64,000 nt of DNA, taken from NCBI RefSeq assembly GCF_027625995.1, contig NZ_CP115397.1, positions 124,001 through 188,000 on the forward strand, written 5' to 3'. Under the pieces are notes generated by a model. The model was not told the origin of the DNA and did not search any database. It was given only the letters and a program-made list of their open reading frames with translations. How positions within the stretch are numbered: position 1 is the first letter of the stretch; each line of letters begins with the position of its first letter. The DNA comes from Hymenobacter yonginensis. Lineage in GTDB: Bacteria; Bacteroidota; Bacteroidia; Cytophagales; Hymenobacteraceae. This document shows, in pieces, positions 26,081 through 34,541 of this stretch. Both the position numbers and the translations under genes were made by a program.

Positions 26081-26857
26081 ATGCTGCTACAAGGTGCCCT
26101 TTCTTATGTGTCGCCTCCTCCTGTCCGACTGCAACCTTTGCCTCGGTTAGAGGAGGACTTTGGTTGCTGCTGTTGGCGAGTAGGAGCCTCGGTTCTGGCG
26201 ACGCTAACGGTAAATAGCTTACCTGATGGCCCGCTAGTCTTGGGGGAAACGAAAGCAGCCAAACTAAAAATAGCCGATGAAGTGAGGAAAAGGCTTCAGG
26301 TGGGAGACTTACTGCTACTTGGGACCGCGCAGCAAGAAGCGATTGGGCAGTTTGTTATTCAATCCCTGGAGCCAGATCCAATCCTAGCTCGTGCTTTGCG
26401 TCCACGGCCAGGGCTACCGGTTGCGCGTGAGCCCTTAACGGCGTCGGAGCAGCAGCTCTTCACCTATGTAGAAGAGTGGGTAAAACAAGCGGACCGGCTC
26501 TGCCGCTTCTTACGGGAGGAGTTTCAGCTCGATTTTACCCGCGTCTCGCGTGCGGAGCGTACGGCCCGCATGGGCATGAGTGGTAAGACAAAGGGGATTA
26601 GCTTTGGTTTTCACGGCATTGGCTGCCACTTCAAAACCAAAGTTCTTGAACTAGATGTCGATTTTGACTCGCAGGGTGACTGTAGAGGCGTTGATTTATG
26701 GCGCATCGAAATGTTCATCAAGTGGAACTACCCCAAAGCGGACCTCTCCTACACGCACATTAAACAAGGCATTTCTGCACTGCTGCAGAAGAGGTGGTTG
26801 TATCAAGTTGATAGGCCCAATGATCAGCACTTCTTCTATGTAACGCCAACATCATAA
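26081..26857 (+). CDS. DUF6896-like protein
   Basis: A 258-residue soluble protein. The last 130 residues have GISFGFHGIGCHFKTKVLELDVDFDSQGDCRGVDLWRIEMFIKWNYP. As I recall it, the family core of DUF6896 is Y/F-x-F-H-G-x-G-C followed by a V-D-F-D strand and W-R-x-x-x-F. The N-terminal half (VLATLTVNSLPDGPLVLGE) is not recognised. DUF6896 proteins are common as predicted immunity proteins (established only as an association). It lies just before the first array repeat and is followed by a hairpin. Family assignment is from memory. Confidence 0.55.
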   Translation: MLLQGALSYVSPPPVRLQPLPRLEEDFGCCCWRVGASVLATLTVNSLPDGPLVLGETKAAKLKIADEVRKRLQVGDLLLLGTAQQEAIGQFVIQSLEPDPILARALRPRPGLPVAREPLTASEQQLFTYVEEWVKQADRLCRFLREEFQLDFTRVSRAERTARMGMSGKTKGISFGFHGIGCHFKTKVLELDVDFDSQGDCRGVDLWRIEMFIKWNYPKADLSYTHIKQGISALLQKRWLYQVDRPNDQHFFYVTPTS

Positions 26858-26929
26858 AAGCTGTCCGAGAAGTCGAGTCACGTTAACCAAAATACGTATT
26901 TACTAGGCGTCCAAAAAAGGATGACAAAA

Positions 26930-26961
26930 ACGGCCCTGAAAAACCGTGTTTCTGGGGCCGT
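26930..26961 (+). terminator. hairpin after the DUF6896-like gene
   Basis: ACGGCCC (26930-26936) pairs with GGGCCGT (26955-26961); inner GAAA and TTTC extend the stem. It lies 72 bases after the stop and could end the transcript. No T-run follows. Confidence 0.45.
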
Positions 26962-27040
26962 GGAGGCGGGTACTGCAAGCGTCCAGAAATCGACCGTTTT
27001 TTGGAGGGTAGTTGTAGGGTCAATTACATTATCTGATAAT

Positions 27041-27070
27041 GCGGCAACTTTGACCACCGTTGAGATGAAC
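27041..27070 (-). repeat. cassette repeat R1 (degenerate, first of array)
   Basis: On the minus strand it reads GTTCATCTCAACGGTGG, then loses the clear right box. It lies 20 bases before the barstar start and is the leftmost recognisable copy. Confidence 0.5.
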
Positions 27071-27090
27071 GCTGTTCAGTAACTTCCGAG

Positions 27091-27357
27091 ATGAAAATTT
27101 TTCTATCAGGGGCCGAGATGACGAGCGAGCCGGTATTACACGCCCACCTCAAACAGAAGCTCTCGTTCCCCGATTATTACGGGGAAAATCTGGATGCACT
27201 GTGGGACTGTATCAGGTGTGTTGATGTTCCGTTAACCGTGGTGTGGCAGGACTTTGCCCAAAGCCAAGAACACCTGGGTCAGTACGCGGAACGAGTGCTC
27301 CAAACGTTTCGGGACGCCGAGCAAGACGTACCCGGTTTTATTCTCGAAGTCGAGTAG
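27091..27357 (+). CDS. barstar-family ribonuclease inhibitor
   Basis: An 88-residue cytosolic protein that matches barstar along its whole length: LHAHLKQKLSFPDYYGENLDALWDCI is the barnase-binding helix-loop region with FPxYYGxNLDALWD. It is followed by VPLTVVWQDFAQS and a C-terminal helix and strand. Barstar proteins bind and block barnase-type ribonucleases. No barnase-like toxin gene is nearby. It occupies its own cassette between repeats R1 and R2, and the repeat starts one base after its stop codon. Confidence 0.9.
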   Translation: MKIFLSGAEMTSEPVLHAHLKQKLSFPDYYGENLDALWDCIRCVDVPLTVVWQDFAQSQEHLGQYAERVLQTFRDAEQDVPGFILEVE

Positions 27358-27358
27358 G

Positions 27359-27390
27359 GCCTCGTCTACCTTCGGACCGTTTTCTTGAAC
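27359..27390 (-). repeat. cassette repeat R2
   Basis: Minus strand: GTTCAAGAAAACGGTCCGAA then AGACGAGGC. Between barstar and the DUF5063-like gene; its end is 7 bases before the next ATG. Confidence 0.9.
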
Positions 27391-27397
27391 TGGCATT

Positions 27398-27928
27398 ATG
27401 GACCGCCAACAGTCTACCGAAGAGATTCTCAAAGCCCCAACCTTTACGGCCTACTACCAAGCCGCGGTGGCCTTTTGTGCCTTCATCGAGCAACCGGAGC
27501 CCGGTCTGCCGCAGGACTTTCTGCTGGCAACTCGTCGGTACTTGGTCAGCTTGTATGATGCTGCATCTGCCTTGCCGTGGGTTGACCTGCAATCGGAACA
27601 GGACTATGACGACCCCTTGGCCGCCACTACCTTTCAGGCGACCCTTTCCAGCATCGCGGAGCGGTTGGGAGAAGCCCGCTATTACTGGCTAGTGTTTGAC
27701 CCCCTCGACGACATGGAGCACACCCCGGTTTGCGGTGACTTGCTGGACGATGTAGGGGATATCTACAAAGACGTTCGCAATGCTCTCTTGGTCTTCCAGT
27801 TAGGCCAACCTGACTGTCAGGAAAATGCGTTGTGGCAATTCAAGTTTGATTTTGACGCGCACTGGGACCGCCATTGTGTGGGCGCCTTGTCCGCTATTCA
27901 CTTTTACTTGAAAAGGCTCCAACAATAA
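27398..27928 (+). CDS. DUF5063-like protein
   Basis: A 176-residue soluble helical protein: TAYYQAAVAFCAFIEQP, FLLATRRYLVSLYDAASALP, IAERLGEARYYWLVFDPLDD, LLDDVGDIYKDVRNALLVF and ENALWQFKFDFDAHWDRHCVGALSAIHFYL. This order, with YYWLVFDPL and the W-x-F-x-F-x-x-H-W-x-x-H segment, is that of DUF5063, small proteins often found in immunity-gene clusters. The function is unknown. It is a single-gene cassette with only 7 bases between the repeat and the start, so the promoter must lie in the repeat or further upstream. Confidence 0.7.
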   Translation: MDRQQSTEEILKAPTFTAYYQAAVAFCAFIEQPEPGLPQDFLLATRRYLVSLYDAASALPWVDLQSEQDYDDPLAATTFQATLSSIAERLGEARYYWLVFDPLDDMEHTPVCGDLLDDVGDIYKDVRNALLVFQLGQPDCQENALWQFKFDFDAHWDRHCVGALSAIHFYLKRLQQ

Positions 27929-27963
27929 GCCTCGTTTTGGCGAATCCGACCGTTTTCCTAAGC
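27929..27963 (-). repeat. cassette repeat R3
   Basis: Minus strand: CTTAGGAAAACGGTCGGATT then CGCCAAAACGAGGC. It begins directly after the TAA of the DUF5063-like gene. One of the best short-form copies. Confidence 0.95.
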
Positions 27964-27983
27964 CCAGTGAGGTAGCTTGCGCC

Positions 27984-28421
27984 ATGCGCTTTCTAAACAG
28001 CTTTTCCGCTGGCCACCGCTGGGTGGCGACCCGATATGCCGTAGTATGGCTGCTGCTCTTCGTGCTCGGTAGCAGCTTGTCGGCTTGCATGGACTTCTTC
28101 ACCCGAGAAACGCCCATTTACGGCCCGTATTACGTCGCCCATGACCCGTCAGGGGCCGGCTACAGCCTCTTTTACCGGGGCCCTAACGGTGTAGACTATG
28201 ACCGTTTTCAAGACGTTTCCCGGGTCGGCCACAAAGCCGGGTACGTGTTTATCCAATCCGGGCCCCGTTACTATTGGTTTGCCGTCCGCAATGACCGGAA
28301 TACCGACCCTGGGGACCCCGCCATTCAGGCCTTAATCAGCAAACCCCTCACGCCCGCGCAGTTCCAGCGGTTGACCGACAGCTTGGGCACCGGTCCCATT
28401 GCGTTTCAATTTCAAGACTGA
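27984..28421 (+). CDS. small lipoprotein, unknown
   Basis: 145 residues. A basic N-terminus and hydrophobic helix (YAVVWLLLFVLGSSLSAC) end in a lipobox-like LSAC, so it is probably a lipoprotein. The mature part has GPYYVAHDPSGAGYSLFYRG and SRVGHKAGYVFIQSGPRYYWFAVRN. No family is recognised. It sits alone between repeats R3 and R4. A membrane-anchored immunity protein is possible from context only. Confidence 0.7.
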   Translation: MRFLNSFSAGHRWVATRYAVVWLLLFVLGSSLSACMDFFTRETPIYGPYYVAHDPSGAGYSLFYRGPNGVDYDRFQDVSRVGHKAGYVFIQSGPRYYWFAVRNDRNTDPGDPAIQALISKPLTPAQFQRLTDSLGTGPIAFQFQD

Positions 28422-28456
28422 AGCGCACGTTACCGCGACCTAGTACCAATCTAAAT

Positions 28457-28488
28457 GCTCCCTTGCTTGAACCACCGTTTTCTTGAAT
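28457..28488 (-). repeat. cassette repeat R4
   Basis: Minus strand: ATTCAAGAAAACGGTGGTTC then AAGCAAGGGAGC. The left box is intact and the right box weak. Confidence 0.8.
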
Positions 28489-28544
28489 GAAATACTTAGC
28501 GCTATCGACTCTAAAGCCCGACGATTTGCGGTTATCATTGCCGC

Positions 28545-29051
28545 ATGAGAATATATGAACTTGTCAGGGGAGCATTGTGGAGCGTTTCGCTACTACTGTC
28601 GGCTTGCAAAAGCGCGAGCCCAGCCGATCAGGTTGGGTTGGAGCATACGCTAGCCACCCCCAGGGAGAAGCCCTCGATTCTTGGCGTGTGGTATTTGCAA
28701 ACTGTTTATATCGAAGGCCAGCTCAGCAATGACAGCACGCCCTTTAGCAACGTCGTAGAGGTAAAGCCAGGGGCCAACGGCCACATGTACACGAAGGACC
28801 ATAAAGCGCTCCATCTCGTCTATGGGAACATACTCGACGAGAATTCTTACCGAGCATTCGGAGATAGTTTGATCGTCTTCGATAGCGCCAATGTCTACCG
28901 CGAACGCATACTGGATCTCACGCCGACACGCTTAGTCAAGGTCCTCGTCACGGATAAACCCGAAGGCTACTTCAAAACCACCACCACGTTTAAACGAACT
29001 TCCTTAAAAGAGTTAAAAAACTTAAGGCAGCGATTTCTAAGCAGCGAGTAG
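28545..29051 (+). CDS. lipoprotein, lipocalin-like unknown
   Basis: 168 residues. The signal (GALWSVSLLLSAC) has a lipobox ending in LSAC. The mature part contains LGVWYLQTVYIEGQLSNDSTPFSNVVEVKPGA, typical of lipocalin-like lipoproteins that open with GxWxL, and ends in a basic helix. No defined family. Single-gene cassette between R4 and R5. Confidence 0.7.
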   Translation: MRIYELVRGALWSVSLLLSACKSASPADQVGLEHTLATPREKPSILGVWYLQTVYIEGQLSNDSTPFSNVVEVKPGANGHMYTKDHKALHLVYGNILDENSYRAFGDSLIVFDSANVYRERILDLTPTRLVKVLVTDKPEGYFKTTTTFKRTSLKELKNLRQRFLSSE

Positions 29052-29084
29052 TAATTGCGTCCAGACTTTGAGTTTGAAAAAGTA

Positions 29085-29116
29085 GCTCTACTACTCGAAT
29101 CACCGTTTAATTAAAC
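29085..29116 (-). repeat. cassette repeat R5
   Basis: Minus strand: GTTTAATTAAACGGTGATTC then a decayed right box. It follows the lipoprotein gene by 33 bases. Confidence 0.75.
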
Positions 29117-29183
29117 CCGTCCTGTCGCAAGGTTATGGGACGGCTGGTCCACGCCGGTAAATGCCGTGGGCTTGGGCAAGTCG

Positions 29184-29408
29184 CTACGACGTCTCTTCCT
29201 GCTGTTGCATTTCTGTACGTTTGCCTCTGCGTATCCACGCCACGACGAGCCATAGCAATCCAACATTAGCCAGTATTGCTGCAGCAAAGAAATAGTCTGT
29301 TTCGACGGGAATATTGTGGCCACTAGCATACGCCATAGCCCATAGCAAGCACCAACCCAGCAGCGATAGGCTCAATAGACACGCTAACACCAACAAAAAA
29401 TATCTCAT
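29184..29408 (-). CDS. small two-span membrane protein
   Basis: 74 residues with two hydrophobic segments (YFLLVLACLLSLSLLGWCLLWAMAYA and YFFAAAILANVGLLWLVVAWI) and a charged C-terminus (RRGKRTEMQQQEE). The function is unknown. It lies alone between R5 and R6, opposite in direction to the preceding genes while the repeat polarity stays the same. Small two-span proteins are common as immunity proteins against membrane-acting toxins (context only). Confidence 0.65.
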   Translation of the reverse strand: MRYFLLVLACLLSLSLLGWCLLWAMAYASGHNIPVETDYFFAAAILANVGLLWLVVAWIRRGKRTEMQQQEETS

Positions 29409-29441
29409 CCCTTTTTGCGCTTATAGTTTAGGTAAAGAAAC

Positions 29442-29476
29442 CCCTCATTTAAGCGATTCTGACCGTTTGATTGAAT
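29442..29476 (-). repeat. cassette repeat R6
   Basis: Minus strand: ATTCAATCAAACGGTCAGAA then TCGCTTAAATGAGGG. Between the two-span protein gene and the SMI1/KNR4 gene. Confidence 0.85.
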
Positions 29477-29494
29477 TGGAATGCTACGCAACGC

Positions 29495-30142
29495 TCATCG
29501 GGCTTCCTCTTCGCTGGTCCAATAGTTGGGGTTTCGTTCTCGGTCTGGAAACTCCTCCGCGTCATTCACATGGGTGGTTCGGGCGAAGGCGTCTTTTATT
29601 AGCCAGCCCTGAAGCGTATCCGTCCAGAGCGAGCCGTAAACATCGGGTTGCGGATTGCGTCGCGTCGGGGAAACCGGCGTCAGGAAATACACCGGATTTG
29701 TCTTCCGGTCGATAATTAGAAAATAAAAGTCGTTGATTGGGAAGATAAAGGGGATGGCCTTTTCTTTCATCCGGTCAAGGGTGAGGCCCTTGATGGCCAA
29801 GAGTTCCGCAATGCGCTGCTGGATGTAGGGCAGGTGTTCGGGGTAAGAAAAATAGATGGGCGCAAAGTCATAGGGGGTGCCGCATTCCCCGTACACGTTG
29901 ACCCCCGGCACAGTCGTACCATTCATGACCCGGTAAAAGGCTCGCAATTCTTCCGGAAAATCGAATCCCAAGGCCGCTTGAAACGCCTCGAGTGCGGGCT
30001 CGGTCAACCCCGGCCGCCAGTGCGTTCCTGGTTGGTGCTGTAGCCCGTAGGCCTCGACGTCCAGCTGTAGTTCGGCAAAATGTCGCTCGCTGTGGTATTT
30101 GAACCAACGCATGAATTCACCGGGAACGGCGGGGTACTCCAT
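29495..30142 (-). CDS. SMI1/KNR4-family protein, copy A
   Basis: 215 residues. GLTEPALEAFQAALGFDFPEELRAFYRVMNGT is the family core, followed by YPEHLPYIQQRIAEL, FPINDFYFLIIDRKTNPVYFLTP and WTDTLQGWLIKDAF. SMI1/KNR4 proteins are a well-known superfamily of immunity proteins against polymorphic toxins. A closely related copy B lies at 45123 on the opposite strand; both open with MEYPA and keep GLTE, FPEELRAFYR, GVNVYG and LWTDTLQGWL. Relative to the repeat polarity both copies point the same way, as if the block had inverted or the cassette had been copied. Confidence 0.88.
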   Translation of the reverse strand: MEYPAVPGEFMRWFKYHSERHFAELQLDVEAYGLQHQPGTHWRPGLTEPALEAFQAALGFDFPEELRAFYRVMNGTTVPGVNVYGECGTPYDFAPIYFSYPEHLPYIQQRIAELLAIKGLTLDRMKEKAIPFIFPINDFYFLIIDRKTNPVYFLTPVSPTRRNPQPDVYGSLWTDTLQGWLIKDAFARTTHVNDAEEFPDRERNPNYWTSEEEAR

Positions 30143-30177
30143 AACACCTTACCAAGAGAGATTATCTTCCAAGAATA

Positions 30178-30209
30178 CGCTCGTTTACTTTCCGACCGTT
30201 TCACTAAAC
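30178..30209 (-). repeat. cassette repeat R7
   Basis: Minus strand: GTTTAGTGAAACGGTCGGAA then AGTAAACGAGCG. Upstream of SMI1/KNR4 copy A. Confidence 0.9.
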
Positions 30210-30246
30210 CTTTAGGGGTTCTGGTTTCAACTTCTGGCCAGGGGTG

Positions 30247-30852
30247 TTAGTCCATGCGCGGCTTGCGGTCCAGCCATATGGGTTGTAGCGGCAGGCCCAG
30301 CACCTGTTGCACCGCCCGGTGGGCGTGCAAGCCATTGGAGCGGTCGTCGACCACCGACCAGCGGGCGCCCCACTCCAGCGCGTACAGGTCCGCGGGAAAG
30401 TGCGTACCAACGGCCGTGTGGTGGTAAATGCGCCGTAGCACGTTATCAAGTTGGGCCAGTTGGCGGACCCGCGGCCGGTGGCTCTGGGCCAGCACCCGAG
30501 CCTGCGGGCGGTAACGGCGGTAGAACGCCGCCGCGCCGGCAGAGCCTTCCCACACAGCCGTTTCGGCGGTGGGGTAGACCAGTTGCGCGGCGTGCACGGA
30601 ATCGCCGCGCGCCACGACGCGGACGCCGTAGTGCACGGCCGCCGCGTGGGCGTAGTACATCGGATAGCTGAAGTAGAGCGTGTCCCCGGCGGTGAAGGCC
30701 CCGAGCCGGAGCGTGTCGCCGTACACGGCCAACGGCGTGGCCGGGGAAGGCAATCGGGCCGGACGCCCCCCGGCGCACGCCCAGAGCAGGGTTACCCCTG
30801 CAGCTGCGGCCAACAAACGGGCCCACGCGAATTGAGAATACCACACGTGCAT
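30247..30852 (-). CDS. lipoprotein, unknown
   Basis: 201 residues with a signal peptide (WARLLAAAAGVTLLWAC) whose lipobox ends LWAC. The body has AVYGDTLRLGAFTAGDTLYFSYPMYYAHAAAVHYGVRVVARGD and LDNVLRRIYHHTAVGTHFP. No family was recognised. High GC, like the core genome. A single gene between R7 and R8. Confidence 0.65.
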   Translation of the reverse strand: MHVWYSQFAWARLLAAAAGVTLLWACAGGRPARLPSPATPLAVYGDTLRLGAFTAGDTLYFSYPMYYAHAAAVHYGVRVVARGDSVHAAQLVYPTAETAVWEGSAGAAAFYRRYRPQARVLAQSHRPRVRQLAQLDNVLRRIYHHTAVGTHFPADLYALEWGARWSVVDDRSNGLHAHRAVQQVLGLPLQPIWLDRKPRMD

Positions 30853-30888
30853 AGAAGCGAGGGCGCAAAAAGAGAGACGAGAAAATTA

Positions 30889-30930
30889 CGCTCGTTTCCC
30901 TTAACATACTACTTATTCCGTTTTCTAAGC
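30889..30930 (-). repeat. cassette repeat R8 (variant)
   Basis: Minus strand: GCTTAGAAAACGGAATAAG, a widened centre, then GGGAAACGAGCG. The same altered left half recurs at 62925-62947. Confidence 0.75.
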
Positions 30931-30936
30931 ACGCCC

Positions 30937-32508
30937 TTATTTCAGGGGCTGGAGCTGGTAGCGCAGCATCTTGCGGCTGATTTCGTAGCGGTACACCAAC
31001 ACCTGGCCGCGGGGACCAACCACGAAATTGGCCAATTGGTCAGGCTGATAGTTCACCACGGGCGGACCCTGCGGACCGTTCACGGCTTTGTTCACGGCTT
31101 CGACGCCGGTGTTCAGCTTCTGCTGCAGCGAACCAAGCCGGCCGGTCAGCCGGTCCAGGGCCGGGCTGCTGGCCATGGGCGGTGTGGCCGAGTAGGCCGG
31201 CAGCTCGGGCAACTTTTCGGCTTCGGTCAGCGCGCGCGTGGCGGAGCGCGTGGGCGTGTTGGCGAGCACCGTGGCGTAGGCATAAGCCTGGTTGCCCTCT
31301 ACCCCGGTGTAGACCAGGGTGGGCTCGCCCTGCCGGCCAATGACGCCACGGTAGCTGCTCAGGCGCTGCTCAGCGGGCGTGCCAAGGGTTTTGAAGGTGC
31401 GCGCCACCGGGTAGACGGTGGCCGCCCCCCCGGCCGCCGCGGGGTAGGTCAGCACCACAAACGGGCCCGGCTGCGCAGCACCGTATTCGGCCACCAGCGT
31501 GGCGTCGGCGCCGGTGGTGGTCAGCAGCTCCAGGAGGCGGAAGCTGCCCTTGCCCTCGTACAGGCGGCGGCCCAGCGCCGGCTCTCCGGTCGCTGCGGCT
31601 AGTTCCGCCCAGGGCGTCAGGGTAGGGGCAACGGCCTGCCCGTCGGCGCGGTACGCCGTCATGAATACGCCCAGCACGCTGTCCCGGCGCGTGGCCTGGG
31701 GCTGGGTATACACGCCGGCGGCCACCACGCGGCCGTCGGCCAGGGGCAGCAGCTGCGTGGGCAGGAGCGTGAACTTGTCCTGGCGAACTGGCGTGCGGAA
31801 CAGCATCTTGCCGGTGCCGCGGTCCAGGCCCAGCACGGCCAGGTCCGTGACGCCCCGTTGCTTGGGCGTGTTGGGGTTCACGGTGTAGGAATCAGACAAC
31901 ACCAAGGTGATGAGGTCCTTGCTCACGGCCACTTGCAGGGGCACGTGCTGGCGCAAGTCGGCGGGGAAATACATCCGCGACCACTGGGTTTTGAGGTCTT
32001 TGTCGAGCACCGTCACCGTGTAGCCCGCCGTGTCCCGGCGGAAGGGTTGCACGAGACAGAACCCCTCCGTGGGCGTCATGGCGATCAGGGGACGGCCGGT
32101 GGGCACACGGCGACGGTCCGGCTCGGCCACCAGATCACGGCGGAGCTGGGCCCCGGTTTGCGGATTAAAGGTGTAGAGCGACAGCCGGGCCGCGCTCTGG
32201 TCATGGAAGGGCAGCGCAAACGTCGTCTTGCCGTCCAGGCGGGGTAGCATCGCGGCGCCCACGGGCACGGGCAACGCATACTGGTGCCGCACGTTCAGGG
32301 CGGGGTCGAGCAGGCGCAGGGCATAGATGTCCTGCCCCTCTTCTCCCGCTTCACTGCGGTAGAACAACGCGTAGCCCTGATCGTCGAGTGGCAGCACCTG
32401 GGGCGGCTGGGGCACGCCGCGAATTTCCTGCATCTGTTGGGCTTGGCTGGCCAAGGGCAGCAGTACGGCTAGGAAAGCCAGAAAGAAGAGGCGGATAGGA
32501 GGTTTCAT
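30937..32508 (-). CDS. large periplasmic protein, propeller-like, paralogue of 32559
   Basis: 523 residues with a signal peptide (RLFFLAFLAVLLPLASQAQ). The mature part is built of repeated strands (PLDDQGYALFYRSEAG, DGKTTFALPFHDQ, GYTVTVLDKDLKTQWSRMYF, LLPLADGRVVAAGVYTQPQATR) and ends in PRGQVLVYRYEISRKMLRYQLQPLK. No enzyme motif is visible. It lies 50 bases after the related 32559 gene with no repeat between them, so these two form the only clear multi-gene unit in the array and the longest cassette. Exported scaffold or binding protein is the safest call. Confidence 0.7.
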   Translation of the reverse strand: MKPPIRLFFLAFLAVLLPLASQAQQMQEIRGVPQPPQVLPLDDQGYALFYRSEAGEEGQDIYALRLLDPALNVRHQYALPVPVGAAMLPRLDGKTTFALPFHDQSAARLSLYTFNPQTGAQLRRDLVAEPDRRRVPTGRPLIAMTPTEGFCLVQPFRRDTAGYTVTVLDKDLKTQWSRMYFPADLRQHVPLQVAVSKDLITLVLSDSYTVNPNTPKQRGVTDLAVLGLDRGTGKMLFRTPVRQDKFTLLPTQLLPLADGRVVAAGVYTQPQATRRDSVLGVFMTAYRADGQAVAPTLTPWAELAAATGEPALGRRLYEGKGSFRLLELLTTTGADATLVAEYGAAQPGPFVVLTYPAAAGGAATVYPVARTFKTLGTPAEQRLSSYRGVIGRQGEPTLVYTGVEGNQAYAYATVLANTPTRSATRALTEAEKLPELPAYSATPPMASSPALDRLTGRLGSLQQKLNTGVEAVNKAVNGPQGPPVVNYQPDQLANFVVGPRGQVLVYRYEISRKMLRYQLQPLK

Positions 32509-32558
32509 GATAGAGAAGCAGGCAATAAACCGGAATAGATCAAGCAGGTAGTCCTTCG

Positions 32559-34169
32559 CTAGTTGCCGGGTACGTCCAGCACTTGCAGGTGCAGGCGGGA
32601 CGTGGCCGGATCGTAGTGGCTGTAGAGAAACTTGCCGGGCGCGTGCGGCAGTACTTCGTCAAAGAAGAGCGCGGCGGGGGCGTAGTCGATGGCGCCGGCG
32701 ATGTCGTTGGAGTAGGTGCGCACGGTGAGCTCGCCCAGGTCGGGTCCCCCGGGCACGGCGGGTTGGTCGAGGTAGCGGCGGGTGAAAAGGTTGTCGCGCG
32801 CGTCGGTGGCCGGCTTCAGGCTGTTGACGTAGAGCAAGCCCTGGTGCCAGTTGAAGAATACCACTTCGGGCAGCTTCGCCGGGTCGCGTTGGTAGAGAAA
32901 GCGGTAGGCGTACACGGTTTTGTTGTTGAACTCGGCGTTGCCGCCCCCGCCTACTGCCTGGTCGCTGTAAATTTTGTACGGCTTGGGAATGCGCCGCAGC
33001 GATTCCAGCTGTCCTTGGGCCGTAAACTGGAACACGACGAAGTCAAGGATGTCGCGGCGCAGGGGGCCGGGGCCCGCCGTGCCGTTCAGGCCCGGGGCCC
33101 GCACCCCGCCCGCCGCCTCGTACTGCGGGTCGGTGAAGCTGAAGGTTTTAAAGGTTTCGCCCAGCAGCGCGTAGCCGCCACCCGGCCGGGGCAGGAAGGC
33201 GTGCACCTTCACGCCGGGTGTCTCGCCCACGGTAAACTGCGGCAACGTGGAGCGGGTGTTGAGCTTGCCGGCCAAGTCCTGGGCGTAGCTCAGGCGGGTC
33301 AGAAAATCCGGCTTGCCATCGGGGCCCAGGGCCAGCGTGAACAAGCCGCCACGCGGGGGCATGTTGGCCGAAGAAACAGAGACCAGGGGCGTTTTCTGCG
33401 CGGTCTCCGCGTAGGTGCCGGTCAACAGCAGGTGGCCGTTCGAGCCGAGACCGGCGAAGGTGGGTGTGAGCGACGTGGCCTCGGCCGGCAGATCCTGGTG
33501 CAGTTGCTCGGCGCCGGTGGGCCCGTCCAGGCACACCACTTCGAAGGTGCCCTTGGTGTGGTCGGCGACGACGTACACGTGGGCGGCATCGGCCTGGGCA
33601 AAGCGCACGCGGTACTTGCCTTTCTCGGGGGCGTAGTCCTTTTTCCACTTCACGCTCAAATCCGGGCCGTAGCGGGCCACCGCGTAACCGGTGTTGCCGG
33701 AATCGAAGGGGTACGCCAGATAAAAATCACCGTTCCCGGCCGGCATAATCACGGCCTGGCTCATCCATACGTCGTTGGCCGGGAAGCGCACTTCCTTGAA
33801 CTTCTGCCCCGTGGCGTCGACGGTCAGTAACAACCCTTCTTTGCCGGTGAAAAAGTAAAACACGGCCTGGTCGCCCACCATGCGGGCATCGCCTTGGTAC
33901 CAGTTGCGGCCCAGGCGCACGTCGGTGGTGCCTTTCTTTTGCAGGTTACGGCCGTATACCTCGAGGTGAAACAGGTCGTAGACGTTGCGCTCCTGCCGCA
34001 GCATGAAGTACACCTGCCCCTCCACGGTTCGAAAGCCCCGGTAATAACTCGCTCCCAAGTCGGAGATGGTCGCTTCCTGGGCGGCAGCGGGCAGCGCCGC
34101 GAGAGAGAAGGCGCCAAGGACGATAAAGCCGCTGCGTAGCACCAGCCGCTGGAGATAAGAACCAATCAT
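32559..34169 (-). CDS. large periplasmic protein, propeller-like, paralogue of 30937
   Basis: 536 residues with a signal peptide (LRSGFIVLGAFSLAALPAAAQ). Shared features with the downstream gene include GYAVARYGPDLSVKWKKDYAPEKGKYRV (against GYTVTVLDKDLKTQW), a central GNGDFYLAYPFDSGN strand set and a C-terminal FLYSHYDPATSRLHLQVLDVPGN. No catalytic residues were recognised. First gene of a two-gene unit; the long-form repeat R9 lies upstream after about 300 bases of empty DNA. Such pairs in Bacteroidota are usually secreted proteins of unknown role. Confidence 0.68.
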   Translation of the reverse strand: MIGSYLQRLVLRSGFIVLGAFSLAALPAAAQEATISDLGASYYRGFRTVEGQVYFMLRQERNVYDLFHLEVYGRNLQKKGTTDVRLGRNWYQGDARMVGDQAVFYFFTGKEGLLLTVDATGQKFKEVRFPANDVWMSQAVIMPAGNGDFYLAYPFDSGNTGYAVARYGPDLSVKWKKDYAPEKGKYRVRFAQADAAHVYVVADHTKGTFEVVCLDGPTGAEQLHQDLPAEATSLTPTFAGLGSNGHLLLTGTYAETAQKTPLVSVSSANMPPRGGLFTLALGPDGKPDFLTRLSYAQDLAGKLNTRSTLPQFTVGETPGVKVHAFLPRPGGGYALLGETFKTFSFTDPQYEAAGGVRAPGLNGTAGPGPLRRDILDFVVFQFTAQGQLESLRRIPKPYKIYSDQAVGGGGNAEFNNKTVYAYRFLYQRDPAKLPEVVFFNWHQGLLYVNSLKPATDARDNLFTRRYLDQPAVPGGPDLGELTVRTYSNDIAGAIDYAPAALFFDEVLPHAPGKFLYSHYDPATSRLHLQVLDVPGN

Positions 34170-34541
34170 AAAAGCGCGGTAGAAAAGGAGGATAAAAAGC
34201 GGTTTAAAAAGAATAAAGCGGCCTAGCTATACAGGCAGTTGCCAAAGATAGCTAACAACTTGGGATGCCGTTGACTGCGTGAAATAGCTCGGGTGCCCCT
34301 CACTTCTCCGTTGCTGGAGCGCCATTACGGCGGCGGTACCCAGGCAGGGCCCTTTTCCAATGGTTCTTTCTGGGCTGCCTGGCTATGGCCGCGAGTTCAT
34401 CCGGTACGAGGCCGAGGCCTCGACCGAGTGGAAGCAACGCGGTATGACATAGAAGAGCAAAGAATTCACTCCTTATTTCGAACAGCGCGCGTTTAAGCCA
34501 GGACCGTTTCGCTGAACCTACTCGGCAGTTTGGCAACGCTC
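34170..34541. other. 372-base gap holding one long-form repeat
   Basis: Apart from the repeat at 34464-34517, no gene is convincing; two overlapping frames of 67 and 78 codons read as random. The empty DNA may be the remains of a lost cassette. Confidence 0.5.
34464..34517 (-). repeat. cassette repeat R9 (long form)
   Basis: Minus strand: GTTCAGCGAAACGGTCCTGG, CTTAAACGCGCGC, then a second block TTCGAAATAAGGAGTGAAT. It is the only long copy with reversed polarity. Confidence 0.85.

Noticed and set aside
34293-34536. Two small overlapping frames in the 34.2-34.5 kb gap
   Set aside because: They overlap the long-form repeat, have no plausible domain and read as random sequence.
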